A stretch of DNA of 11,964 bases from Acidobacteriaceae bacterium. Its GTDB lineage: Bacteria > Acidobacteriota > Terriglobia > Terriglobales > Acidobacteriaceae. Made by a program: the position numbers and the translations under genes. The notes under the pieces were generated by a model that saw only the letters and a list, made by a program, of their open reading frames with translations, was not told the origin of the DNA and did not search any database. Every line of letters begins with the position of its first letter. The first letter of the stretch is position 1. Below are positions 4,466 to 11,964 of the stretch, one piece after another. Where the stretch lies: positions 1-11,964 of the forward strand of contig DAHUXF010000045.1 in assembly GCA_027307295.1 (NCBI GenBank), written 5' to 3'.

Positions 4466-7400
4466 ATGGTCAATTTTTTTATCCGCAGGCCCGTATTTGC
4501 CACGGTATGCTCGCTGCTCATTGTTCTGGCGGGCGCAGTTTCCATCCCGACTCTGCCGGTGGCACAATATCCAAACCTTACGCCTCCCACGGTAAGCGTC
4601 AGCTCTTTCTATACCGGCGCGAACTCACAGGCGGTGGAGACCAGCGTGACCACGCTGCTGGAACAGGCCATCAATGGCGCGGAAGGCATGCGCTACATGA
4701 GCTCCACCAGCGGCAATGACGGCACAAGCTCCATCAGCGCCACCTTTGACCTGGACCGCAATCTGGACGTTGCGGCGGTGGATGTGCAGAACCGCGCGTC
4801 CAGCGCTTTGGGCCGCCTGCCCATTGAGGTGCAGACCACCGGAGTCAGCATCGGCAAGAATACCGGCTCATTTGTCGTTGCCTACGGCTTTTACTCTGAC
4901 AACCATCAGTATGACAACCTGTTCATCAGCAACTATCTCGATCTGTACGTCCGCGACGCCATCAAGCGCGTCAAGGGCGTGGGGAACGTAATTATCTTTG
5001 GCGAACGCAAGTATTCCATGCGCCTGTGGCTTGATCCTCTGCGCCTGGCGGCACGGAGCCTGACCGCTTCTGACGTAACCAATGCACTGCGGGAACAGAA
5101 CGTGCAAGTGGCGGCAGGACAAGTAGGCGCGCAGCCTGCGTCTCCAAACCAGGCCTACCAGATCAGCGTGCGTGCCGCCGGGCGCTTGAGCGATCCCAAA
5201 GAGTTTGAGCGCATTGTGGTGAAGCGCTCCAAAGACGGGTCTCTGGTGGAGCTGCGTGACGTTGGTCGGGCCGAACTGGGCGCAGAGAGTTATAACGGCC
5301 AGCTGCGCTACAACGGCGTGGACGCCATGGGTCTGGGCGTGATGCAACTTTCCAACGCCAATGCTCTTCAGGTGCGGCATGATGTTCAGGTTGAGATAGA
5401 AAAACTGGCGCAGCGCTTTCCTTCCGGATTGAAATACCAGGTCGCGTTTGATACCACGCGGGCCGTCGGCGAATCGATTAATGAAGTATTAAAGACGCTG
5501 GCGGAAGCCATTGTCATCGTCATTATCGTGATTTTTCTTTTTCTTCAAGGCTGGCGGAGCACCATTATCCCGGCCATTACCATCCCCGTTTCCCTGGTGG
5601 GTACGTTTATCTTTGCCAAGTTATTTGGCTTCTCCATCAACACGCTCACCCTGTTCGGGATTACGCTGGCCACAGGACTCGTGGTCGATGACGCCATTGT
5701 GGTCATTGAAAACGTGGAACGCCATATCGAAGAGGGAGTGCGCGATCCCCGCGAGGCCACGCGGATCGGCATGCGCGAAGTCACGGGCGCTGTGGTGGCG
5801 ACCTCATTGGTGCTGATTGCAGTGTTTGTTCCGGTGTCATTGTTTCCCGGCAGCACAGGCCGGCTCTATCAGCAGTTTGCGCTCACGATTGCGTTTTCCA
5901 TTGCCATTTCCGCCTTCAATGCGTTGACGCTTTCTCCGGCGCTGGCAGGGCTGCTGTTGCGGCATCGTGAGCGTCCGCTGAACCGTTTCTTTGCCGGCAT
6001 CAATTCCATCATCCGCACCGGCACTTCCGGTTACCAGGGGTTGCTGCACCGCCTGACCAACTGGCGAGCGGCGGTAGTGGCGGTGTTCCTGATCGGGCTG
6101 GCCTCTACCTACTTTGTCTATCAGCGTGTTCCCACCAGCTTTGTCCCGCAGGAAGACCAGGGATATTTCTTTGTGGTGGTGCAGGCTCCGCCGGGGGCCT
6201 CATTGCAGTACACCAGCAAGGTCATGGACCGGGCAGCGGCCATGGTAAGCGCCAATCATGATGTGCAAGGCGTGTTTTCCGTTCCCGGCTTCAGCTTTGC
6301 CGGAAGCGCTTCGAACCAGGGAATCATCTTTGCCAGCCTGAAAGACATTGGCGAGCGCGCGGGCCGCGAACACAGCGCAGCAGGCGTGCTCAACACGATT
6401 CGCGGACAGTTGATGAGCATCAACGAAGCAGTGGTCATCCCGTTCGCTCCTCCGCCCATTCAAGGTCTGGGAACGTTTGGCGGCTTTGCCTATGAACTGC
6501 AGCAGACCAGCGGCGGCAGCCTGGATGAACTGGAAGGTGTTTTGCACCAGATCATCGCCAAGGCCAACACGCGGCCTGAGCTGGTGCATCCGTTGTTCAG
6601 CACGTTCACGGCGCGCGATCCACAGTTTGTGGTGGATATTGACCGTGAAAAAGCCAAGAGCCTGAACGTCCCCTTCTCGCAGATCACCTCCGCTCTGCAG
6701 ATCTATATGGGCTCGCAGTATGTCAATGATTTTGAGTTCAATAACCGCTCTTATCGCGTGATGGTGCAGGCAGACCAGCAGTACCGTTCGCAACCGCGCG
6801 ACCTGCGGCAGTTTTATGTGCGCTCTGACGATGGCCGGATGATCTCCCTGGACAACCTGGTAAAAATCCGGGAAGGCACAAACGCCAGCGTCATCAACCA
6901 TTACAACCTGTTCCGGAGCGTTGAAATCGATGGCAGCGCCGCGCCCGGCTACAGCTCCGGCCAGGCCATCCAGGCCATGGAAGAAGTCTCGCGCGAGGTA
7001 TTGCATCAGGGGTACGCGTTTGAATGGACCGGCATCTCCCTGGAAGAGTTACAGTCCGGCTCTCAATCCGTGCTGCTGTTCGGGCTGGGGTTGCTGGTGG
7101 TCTATCTAACGCTTTCCGCCCAGTATGAAAGCTTTGTGCTTCCTTTCATCATCTTGTTGGCCGTGCCCATGGCCGTACTGGGAGCATTGCTGGCACAGGC
7201 GGCGCGCGGTCTGCAAAATGACGTGTATTGCCAGATTGGCCTGGTGATGTTGATTGGCCTGGCCAGTAAAAATGCCATTCTGATTGTGGAATTCGCGGAG
7301 CAACTTCAACATCGCGGCCTGGGCCTGGTGGAATCGTCCGTTGAAGCGGCGCGGCTGCGCCTGCGGCCGATTCTGATGACCTCCATTGCGTTCATCCTGG

Positions 7401-7603
7401 GCGTCTTGCCGCTGGTTTTTGCCAGCGGAGCGGGAGCCGCCGGCAGACATTCCGTGGGCACAACGGTTTTTGGAGGAATGATCGTTTCCACCTTTCTGAA
7501 TCTCTTTATCATCCCTGTGCTGTACATTCTTGTGCGCGGATGGCTGCCGATGAAATCCAAGCCTGAAGTTGCAGAACCGGAATTAGTGGAAAACCGGGTC
7601 TAA
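4466..7603 (+). CDS. RND multidrug efflux transporter, HAE-1 family (AcrB/MexB-like inner-membrane pump)
   Basis: A 1045-residue proton-driven exporter, the length expected for AcrB. The start is set at 4466 because the protein then begins MVNFFIRRPVFA, matching the conserved AcrB N-terminus, and GAGAG lies seven bases upstream; an in-frame ATG at 4409 would add 19 uncharacteristic residues across an inverted repeat. Proton-relay residues are all present: D408 and D409 in TM4 (GLVVDDAIVVIENVER), K935 in TM10 (GLASKNAILIVEFAEQ), R965 and T972 in TM11 (RLRPILMTSIAF). Two periplasmic porter/docking regions alternate with the membrane halves, and the LPVAQYP and GFSINTLT motifs are intact. The substrate cannot be read from sequence. 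It works with the adaptor upstream; an outer-membrane factor must come from elsewhere. The gene is convergent with the sensor kinase, 59 bases away. Confidence 0.96.
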   Translation: MVNFFIRRPVFATVCSLLIVLAGAVSIPTLPVAQYPNLTPPTVSVSSFYTGANSQAVETSVTTLLEQAINGAEGMRYMSSTSGNDGTSSISATFDLDRNLDVAAVDVQNRASSALGRLPIEVQTTGVSIGKNTGSFVVAYGFYSDNHQYDNLFISNYLDLYVRDAIKRVKGVGNVIIFGERKYSMRLWLDPLRLAARSLTASDVTNALREQNVQVAAGQVGAQPASPNQAYQISVRAAGRLSDPKEFERIVVKRSKDGSLVELRDVGRAELGAESYNGQLRYNGVDAMGLGVMQLSNANALQVRHDVQVEIEKLAQRFPSGLKYQVAFDTTRAVGESINEVLKTLAEAIVIVIIVIFLFLQGWRSTIIPAITIPVSLVGTFIFAKLFGFSINTLTLFGITLATGLVVDDAIVVIENVERHIEEGVRDPREATRIGMREVTGAVVATSLVLIAVFVPVSLFPGSTGRLYQQFALTIAFSIAISAFNALTLSPALAGLLLRHRERPLNRFFAGINSIIRTGTSGYQGLLHRLTNWRAAVVAVFLIGLASTYFVYQRVPTSFVPQEDQGYFFVVVQAPPGASLQYTSKVMDRAAAMVSANHDVQGVFSVPGFSFAGSASNQGIIFASLKDIGERAGREHSAAGVLNTIRGQLMSINEAVVIPFAPPPIQGLGTFGGFAYELQQTSGGSLDELEGVLHQIIAKANTRPELVHPLFSTFTARDPQFVVDIDREKAKSLNVPFSQITSALQIYMGSQYVNDFEFNNRSYRVMVQADQQYRSQPRDLRQFYVRSDDGRMISLDNLVKIREGTNASVINHYNLFRSVEIDGSAAPGYSSGQAIQAMEEVSREVLHQGYAFEWTGISLEELQSGSQSVLLFGLGLLVVYLTLSAQYESFVLPFIILLAVPMAVLGALLAQAARGLQNDVYCQIGLVMLIGLASKNAILIVEFAEQLQHRGLGLVESSVEAARLRLRPILMTSIAFILGVLPLVFASGAGAAGRHSVGTTVFGGMIVSTFLNLFIIPVLYILVRGWLPMKSKPEVAEPELVENRV

Positions 7604-7623
7604 CGGCTGGATTCATGCATGGT

Positions 7624-7676
7624 CTGCCCGCTGGACAAATCCCGAACGGCACCAGCAGCGGCTCAGGTGCGGGCAG
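7624..7676. repeat. Inverted repeat between convergent genes, possible weak terminator
   Basis: CTGCCCGC (7624-7631) and GCGGGCAG (7669-7676) are perfect complements around a 37-base spacer, within which GCTGG/CCAGC (7630-7634, 7652-7656) could pair instead or partly in addition. The position between two convergent stop codons suits a bidirectional transcription stop, but neither side has a U tract, and the right arm lies inside the kinase reading frame. Confidence 0.3.
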
Positions 7677-10299
7677 GCACCGTAAGAAGAGTTTGTATCT
7701 TACTGGCTAATTCATTGAAGGTGTATGGTTTCTGCAGGTATAGAGCGCCCTGCATAGAAATGCCGTTGTGTGAAAGAACGTCGTCCGCGTAGCCGCTGAT
7801 GTAGAGCAGCTTGATCCCCGGGCGGAGTTGGAGCATCCGTTCAGCAAAAGCGCGCCCGCTCATTTTCGGCATCACCACATCAGTGATCACCAGATCGAGC
7901 GGACCGGCGGTGGCAACGAGATTTAACGCTTCAGGGCCGCTGCCCGCGCATAGAACAACATATCCCATAGAGGTGAGGAATTCCGCATTCACGTTGCGCA
8001 GCTCCGCCTCATCCTCTACCAGGAGAATGTTGCCCTGGCCCCTTTTGATCGTCTGGGTAGAGAGTTCAAGAGCGGCAGTTTCCTCTTTGCCTACCACCGG
8101 CAGCAGAATCGTGACCTGTGTACCCTTGCGGCGGGCGGACTCAATGCTGATCTCGCCTGTGCACTGTTGCACAATGCCATAAACCGTCGCCAGCCCCAGG
8201 CCTGTCCCCCGGCCCACTTCTTTGGTGGTGTAGAAGGGTTCAAAGGCATGCAGCCGCGTCTCTTCGCTCATGCCGACGCCTGTATCACGGATACGGATAG
8301 CAACATATTGCCCAATTGTCACACTTCCGCTAGACGTGAGCACCGGACGCAGGACATCTTCGGTTTCAATGTAGAGCCGACCGCCTCCCGGCATTGCATC
8401 CCGCGCGTTGATCACGATATTGAATACGATCTGCTCTAAATGGGTCTTGTCGATGACCACGGTGCCGTTCGCACCCAGGTTGACGGCCAACTCGATGTCC
8501 TCACCAATCAACCGGGGGAGAATGGTTGAAAGCTCCAACAAGGCCTCCCGGGTTTGCAGCGGCATGGGCCGCACAATCTCCTTACGGCTGAAGGTGAGAA
8601 GTTGGCGCGTAAGCCCGCTGGCCCGCTGCGTGGTATCAATGATCTTGGTGCAGTAGCGGCGCAGGTTGTCCTTGGCCTCCAACTTGACTTCCAGCAGCTC
8701 CGCGTACCCGCCAATCACGCCAAGCATATTGTTGAAATCATGGGCCACGCCTCCGGCCATGCGGCCCAGAGATTCCATTTTCTGCGCCTGCAGGAATTTT
8801 GCTTCCAGCTCGCGTTCTTCCGTCTGGTCCAGCAGCATGCCTAAGATACAGTCCTTTTCACCAATGCGCACCAGCGTGGCAAAGTACAGACCAACGTGTT
8901 GGTTGCCGGCGGCATCCTTGAAGTTGAGTTCCAGATTCTGGATGGAACCTTCCGCATTAAGCTTGCGAAAATAATCTGCGCGCTCGTGGGCTTTCCAGAA
9001 ACCTAACTCAACACTGGTCTTACCGATCACTTTTTCAGCCGGCAGCGCAAGCAAGCGTAAAAAAGTGTCATTCACATTGAGGAAAACCCCTTCCATGGAA
9101 AGAATGCCGCAGGCGATAGGACTCTGCCGGAAGATGGTGGCAAATCTTTCTTCGGACTCCTTTAATGCAATCTCACTCTGCTTGCGCTCTGTGATATCAA
9201 TTGCCGTACCTTCGATGAAAGACTTGTCCTCAGCATCAGTGACGATGGTGGCGCGCTCCAGCACCCAGAAAGTCGAACCGTCTTTGCGCTGGTGCGTGCA
9301 TTCGTAATTCAGCACCTGGCCGTGAAGGTGCAACTGTTCCAGAAATCCATTCGGCCCGGAAGGCGAAGAGTGCAGGTAGCGGGTGGGCTGCGCCAGCGCT
9401 TCGGCTTTGGAGGCCAACCCATACATGCGCAGGAAAGCGCTATTGCAATCTAACAGCCGTCCTTCCAGCGTGGCTACATAAACAGCAGCCAGATTGTTTT
9501 CAAAAAGCACCTGGAACTGGCGCGCTGCAACGGTGGCCACTTCTGTCTGGTTTTCAAAGAGCGTAAGGATCATGCCGAAGGCGACAAAAAATTTGGGCAA
9601 GTCCCAGAAAAAACTTTCCGGGCCGGGACCTTTATGCAAGGCTTCCATCAGGGTGGCCACAGGAAACACAGCACCCCACAGAACAAAAGAGGCTGAAGTG
9701 AAGATTACTCCCGGGCTGAAGCGGCGGAAATGCCTTCGATAAACCAGCCCAGTGAGATAGAAGAAACTAAAAAGATAAAAGTCCAGGCCATGATCGAGAG
9801 TACCCTGAAGAGTGCGCTGGAAGACCCACGCCCCGTAGGGCAGGATCAGACCAACAGCATAAAGGTGTGGGTCGCGCAAACCGTAGTAACGGACCGCCTG
9901 CACCATTCCATAACCATTGCTGAGCAGCAGCAACCCGGCATAAAACCATCTGCCATGGAATCCAAGGGACAGGGCGGTAAGGTAGCTGACAGACGCCAGT
10001 GAGACTAATAATCCAAAAGCGATGCGCCGGCGCTGGTCTGCAAACACTTCTGAGACCGACAGCAGAAAACAGGAGCCAGCCACAATCAGAGTAAATACCT
10101 GGATCCAGTCTGTGAAGGGGCCGAACCGGGGAATCCAGGCATCCACCACCGGGGCAGCAAAGTGAATGAAGATGGCAACCCAACCCAGCATCCACAAGCC
10201 AATTTTCTTTTGCCGGTCACGAGCGTAGATCCAGGCAAAAAGCGACACTACGATGCTCATTATCCAGAAGACAAGAATTTCTTCAAAATGAGGTGTCAT
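7663..10299 (-). CDS. Membrane-bound hybrid sensor histidine kinase (multi-TM, PAS-PAS-HisKA-HATPase-REC)
   Basis: 878 residues from ATG 10299 (MTPHFEEILVFW); a TTG at 10335 in frame would add 12 residues and has no ribosome site. Order of parts: about eight membrane helices in residues 1-250, an unnamed sensor region closing with FVAFGMILTLFENQ; PAS 1 about 258-375, ending DITERK; PAS 2 about 385-500, ending DQTEERELE; HisKA with the phospho-acceptor His520 in VAHDFNNMLGVIGGYAELL; HATPase with N box NARDAM, G1 DTGVGM, F box FEPFYTTK and G2 GRGTGLGLATVYGIV; and a receiver about 755-870 with phospho-acceptor Asp807 in VITDVVMP, the T/S in LLYISGY and Lys in LQKPYT. All catalytic residues appear intact. 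The enzyme would autophosphorylate and pass the phosphate to its own receiver; there is no HPt domain or neighbouring response regulator, so its output is unknown. It is convergent with the pump and has its own transcription. Confidence 0.93.
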   Translation of the reverse strand: MTPHFEEILVFWIMSIVVSLFAWIYARDRQKKIGLWMLGWVAIFIHFAAPVVDAWIPRFGPFTDWIQVFTLIVAGSCFLLSVSEVFADQRRRIAFGLLVSLASVSYLTALSLGFHGRWFYAGLLLLSNGYGMVQAVRYYGLRDPHLYAVGLILPYGAWVFQRTLQGTLDHGLDFYLFSFFYLTGLVYRRHFRRFSPGVIFTSASFVLWGAVFPVATLMEALHKGPGPESFFWDLPKFFVAFGMILTLFENQTEVATVAARQFQVLFENNLAAVYVATLEGRLLDCNSAFLRMYGLASKAEALAQPTRYLHSSPSGPNGFLEQLHLHGQVLNYECTHQRKDGSTFWVLERATIVTDAEDKSFIEGTAIDITERKQSEIALKESEERFATIFRQSPIACGILSMEGVFLNVNDTFLRLLALPAEKVIGKTSVELGFWKAHERADYFRKLNAEGSIQNLELNFKDAAGNQHVGLYFATLVRIGEKDCILGMLLDQTEERELEAKFLQAQKMESLGRMAGGVAHDFNNMLGVIGGYAELLEVKLEAKDNLRRYCTKIIDTTQRASGLTRQLLTFSRKEIVRPMPLQTREALLELSTILPRLIGEDIELAVNLGANGTVVIDKTHLEQIVFNIVINARDAMPGGGRLYIETEDVLRPVLTSSGSVTIGQYVAIRIRDTGVGMSEETRLHAFEPFYTTKEVGRGTGLGLATVYGIVQQCTGEISIESARRKGTQVTILLPVVGKEETAALELSTQTIKRGQGNILLVEDEAELRNVNAEFLTSMGYVVLCAGSGPEALNLVATAGPLDLVITDVVMPKMSGRAFAERMLQLRPGIKLLYISGYADDVLSHNGISMQGALYLQKPYTFNELASKIQTLLTVPART

Positions 10300-10509
10300 G
10301 CATAATCCAGAAACATCTTCTACCGGCGCGCACAAACAGAGGGAGGGGGTTCCCCATCGCGCCGAGGGCCTAAATTCTCAATAACAGTTAAATAAAAATC
10401 GAATATCTACCGGAGCAGTGGGGACAAAATACCATTAATTGCCTCTAAGGTAGGACTTTTATTTTCACTTAGTACGACCCATATTGGGTTTCCGATGATC
10501 GATGCGTAG

Positions 10510-11838
10510 CTATTTTTTCCTGTTTTGATTTTTCTTCGTTGGCTTTTCAGGAGGGTTCTCATGCACCCTCTCCCGGAAAGTACCGCCCATGGTCCGCGCA
10601 AGAAAGACGGCGGAGTCGCCATATTTGTCCCGAAGACGGTCCGAAGCGGAGAGCGCGCGGGCCCATTTTTGGCGTTTGTCTCCCTCCAACAGGTCCATTT
10701 GCCCTGGATGTTCCTGAAAGTTTGAGGCTTGTATCCCCAAGAGTCTTATGGCGCGCCGGGCCTCCCAGTTGTCCTGAAATAGTTTGCGGGAAGTTGTAAA
10801 AATCTCACTGTCCATCTGGGTGGGCTGGCCCAGAGACTGGGCCCGCGTGATGGTAGTGAAATCTGAATAACGAAGCTTCAGCTGGATCGTTCGCGCAAAA
10901 AAATCCTGCTCTCGCAGCCTGCGGCCTACCTTTTCCGCAAGATGGCTTAATGTGGACTCCAGCTTGTCCTGGTTTGCCGTGTCCTCATTGAATGTGTGCT
11001 CATGGCTGATCGATTTGGCCTGCCACTCGTCGCCAACCTCTCCGGCAAACCAGGCGCCTGCATCTTCACCGCGAGCTTTACCCGCCAATGCCACACCCCA
11101 TTTCCCGAAGTTGTCTTCAAGAACGCGCTGGTCCACGCGCAACAGGTCGCCAATATAAACAATGCCAATCTGGTTTAGCTGCGCTTTTGTGACTTTCCCC
11201 ACACCGGGGATTTTTCCCACATCCAGGGGAGCCAGAAAACTCTGCTCCTGGCCGCGCAGCACATACAGGATTCCGTTGGGCTTGGCTTTGTCCGAGCAGA
11301 TCTTGGCCATCAGGCGGGAGCTGCCGATCCCGATAGAACAGTTCAATCCCGTCCGCTCTTTGACCTGCTGATGCAGCTTATGGGCCGACATCAGCGGAGG
11401 CCCGTGCAGCCGCTCCGTACCGGTCATGTCAAGATAGGCTTCATCAATCGACGCCATCTCCAATGCCGGCGAAAAATCGTGCAGCACCTCGCGCGTTTTC
11501 TGCGAATATTCACCATAGAGTTCCGGATGGCCGTTAAGAAAAATGGCGTGCGGACAGTGTTTGGCCGCAGTCCGCAAGGGCATGGCGGAGTGTACGCCGA
11601 ACTTTCGCGCTTCATAGGACGCGGCTGAAACCACTCCGCGTTCGCCACGCTGCCCGCCCACAACCACGGCTTTACCCTTCAATGACGGGTTCAAAAGCTC
11701 TTCCACGGAGACAAAAAAAGCATCCATGTCCACATGGAAAATGATTTTTTGCGGGGAAGTCACAAGCTTCAAGATATCACTAGGCGGAAGCTTGCCGAAT
11801 CCGGCATTTCTTACGCTAAAGCCTGCCTGCACAAGCAT
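10510..11838 (-). CDS. dinB: DNA polymerase IV (Y-family translesion polymerase)
   Basis: A 442-residue Y-family polymerase that copies past damaged bases with low fidelity. The catalytic metal ligands are visible: Asp37 in HVDMDAFFVSVEE, then Asp132/Glu133 in SIDEAYLD. Phe42 is the steric-gate position that excludes ribonucleotides. YEARKFGVHSAMP is the finger-domain signature, GIGSSRLMAKICSDKAKP and GKIPGVGKVT (helix-hairpin-helix) follow, and the little-finger region begins near 275 with SISHEHTF. The likely sliding-clamp motif QMDLL is at 380-384, followed by about 58 more residues ending in a Lys-rich tail (KPTKKNQNRKK). ATG 11838 is directly preceded by an in-frame TAA, so the gene cannot extend further, but about 27 residues precede the conserved core (SPQKIIFHVDMD) and no ribosome site is visible, so a later start is possible. 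No SOS box was recognised upstream. Confidence 0.95.
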   Translation of the reverse strand: MLVQAGFSVRNAGFGKLPPSDILKLVTSPQKIIFHVDMDAFFVSVEELLNPSLKGKAVVVGGQRGERGVVSAASYEARKFGVHSAMPLRTAAKHCPHAIFLNGHPELYGEYSQKTREVLHDFSPALEMASIDEAYLDMTGTERLHGPPLMSAHKLHQQVKERTGLNCSIGIGSSRLMAKICSDKAKPNGILYVLRGQEQSFLAPLDVGKIPGVGKVTKAQLNQIGIVYIGDLLRVDQRVLEDNFGKWGVALAGKARGEDAGAWFAGEVGDEWQAKSISHEHTFNEDTANQDKLESTLSHLAEKVGRRLREQDFFARTIQLKLRYSDFTTITRAQSLGQPTQMDSEIFTTSRKLFQDNWEARRAIRLLGIQASNFQEHPGQMDLLEGDKRQKWARALSASDRLRDKYGDSAVFLARTMGGTFRERVHENPPEKPTKKNQNRKK

Positions 11839-11964
11839 TTAATTTAGCGTGACGAGATAAGGAATTTGTTAAAAATTTCTGCATGGCAGCGGTTAAAGAA
11901 ACTTTCCGCTCCCGCATGCATCTTATTGAAGTAATTGCCAGTGCCAGGGGTGCAATTTGTGATC
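11839..11964. other. Upstream region of dinB, no gene
   Basis: AT-rich sequence with several TTAA and A/T runs, probably containing the dinB promoter on the minus strand. No convincing -10/-35 pair, no CTGTN8ACAG or GAACN4GTTC LexA-type box, and no start of another gene were found up to the right edge. Confidence 0.4.

Noticed and set aside
4868..7450. Long minus-strand frames opposite the pump gene (up to 268 codons)
   Set aside because: They are antisense shadows of a well-conserved AcrB-type gene, with no family resemblance and atypical residue composition.
10477..10489. Hairpin ACCCA-TAT-TGGGT downstream of dinB
   Set aside because: The stem is only 5 bp and is followed by an A-rich, not T-rich, sequence on the dinB strand, so it is not an intrinsic terminator.
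10407..10622. 71-codon minus-strand frame crossing the 3' end of dinB, with a protein-like tail NPIWVVLSENKSPTLEAING
   Set aside because: Its start lies inside dinB in another frame without a ribosome site, and the tail matches nothing I recognise; a gene remnant cannot be excluded.

Overview
The window carries six convincing complete genes, one gene with an unresolved start and one gene cut by the left edge. Gene style suggests an Acidobacteriota-like Gram-negative soil bacterium: moderately high GC, a hybrid histidine kinase with a multi-TM N-terminus, small secreted Ala/Thr-rich subunits and an RND pump. This placement is an inference from style only; there is no rRNA or other phylogenetic marker.

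Left block (1-2717, minus strand): a run of small exported proteins, read from 2717 down to 1. Four are recognisable paralogues. Three end in the same ATAN tetrapeptide, and all have a signal peptide predicted to be cleaved just before a Gln. They are followed without a gap by a secreted protein whose visible N-terminal part resembles the first beta-domain of a pilus-assembly chaperone, cut at base 1. The most economical reading is a fimbria-like surface structure with several subunits, the rest of the machinery lying beyond the left edge. The fourth subunit has no good start codon for its signal peptide, which looks like a point mutation, a one-base frameshift or a very unusual start.

Divergent intergenic region (2718-3272): about 555 bases with no convincing gene. 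It holds a near-perfect 18-bp palindrome, an 11-bp motif repeated 46 bp apart next to the subunit operon, a sigma70-like promoter pointing right, and a second perfect -35 box embedded in a 20-bp pseudo-palindrome. It probably controls both flanking operons.

Middle block (3273-7603, plus strand): an RND efflux pair, a lipoprotein periplasmic adaptor followed by a full-length HAE-1 (AcrB-type) proton/drug antiporter with all the expected proton-relay residues. No outer-membrane channel or regulator gene is next to it. A 9-bp perfect inverted repeat lies in the spacer between the two genes.

Right block (7663-11838, minus strand): a large orphan hybrid sensor kinase (multi-TM, PAS, PAS, HisKA, HATPase, receiver), convergent with the pump, then DNA polymerase IV. 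No CRISPR, tRNA, rRNA, insertion sequence or phage gene was seen. The least ordinary part is the left block with its regulatory region.
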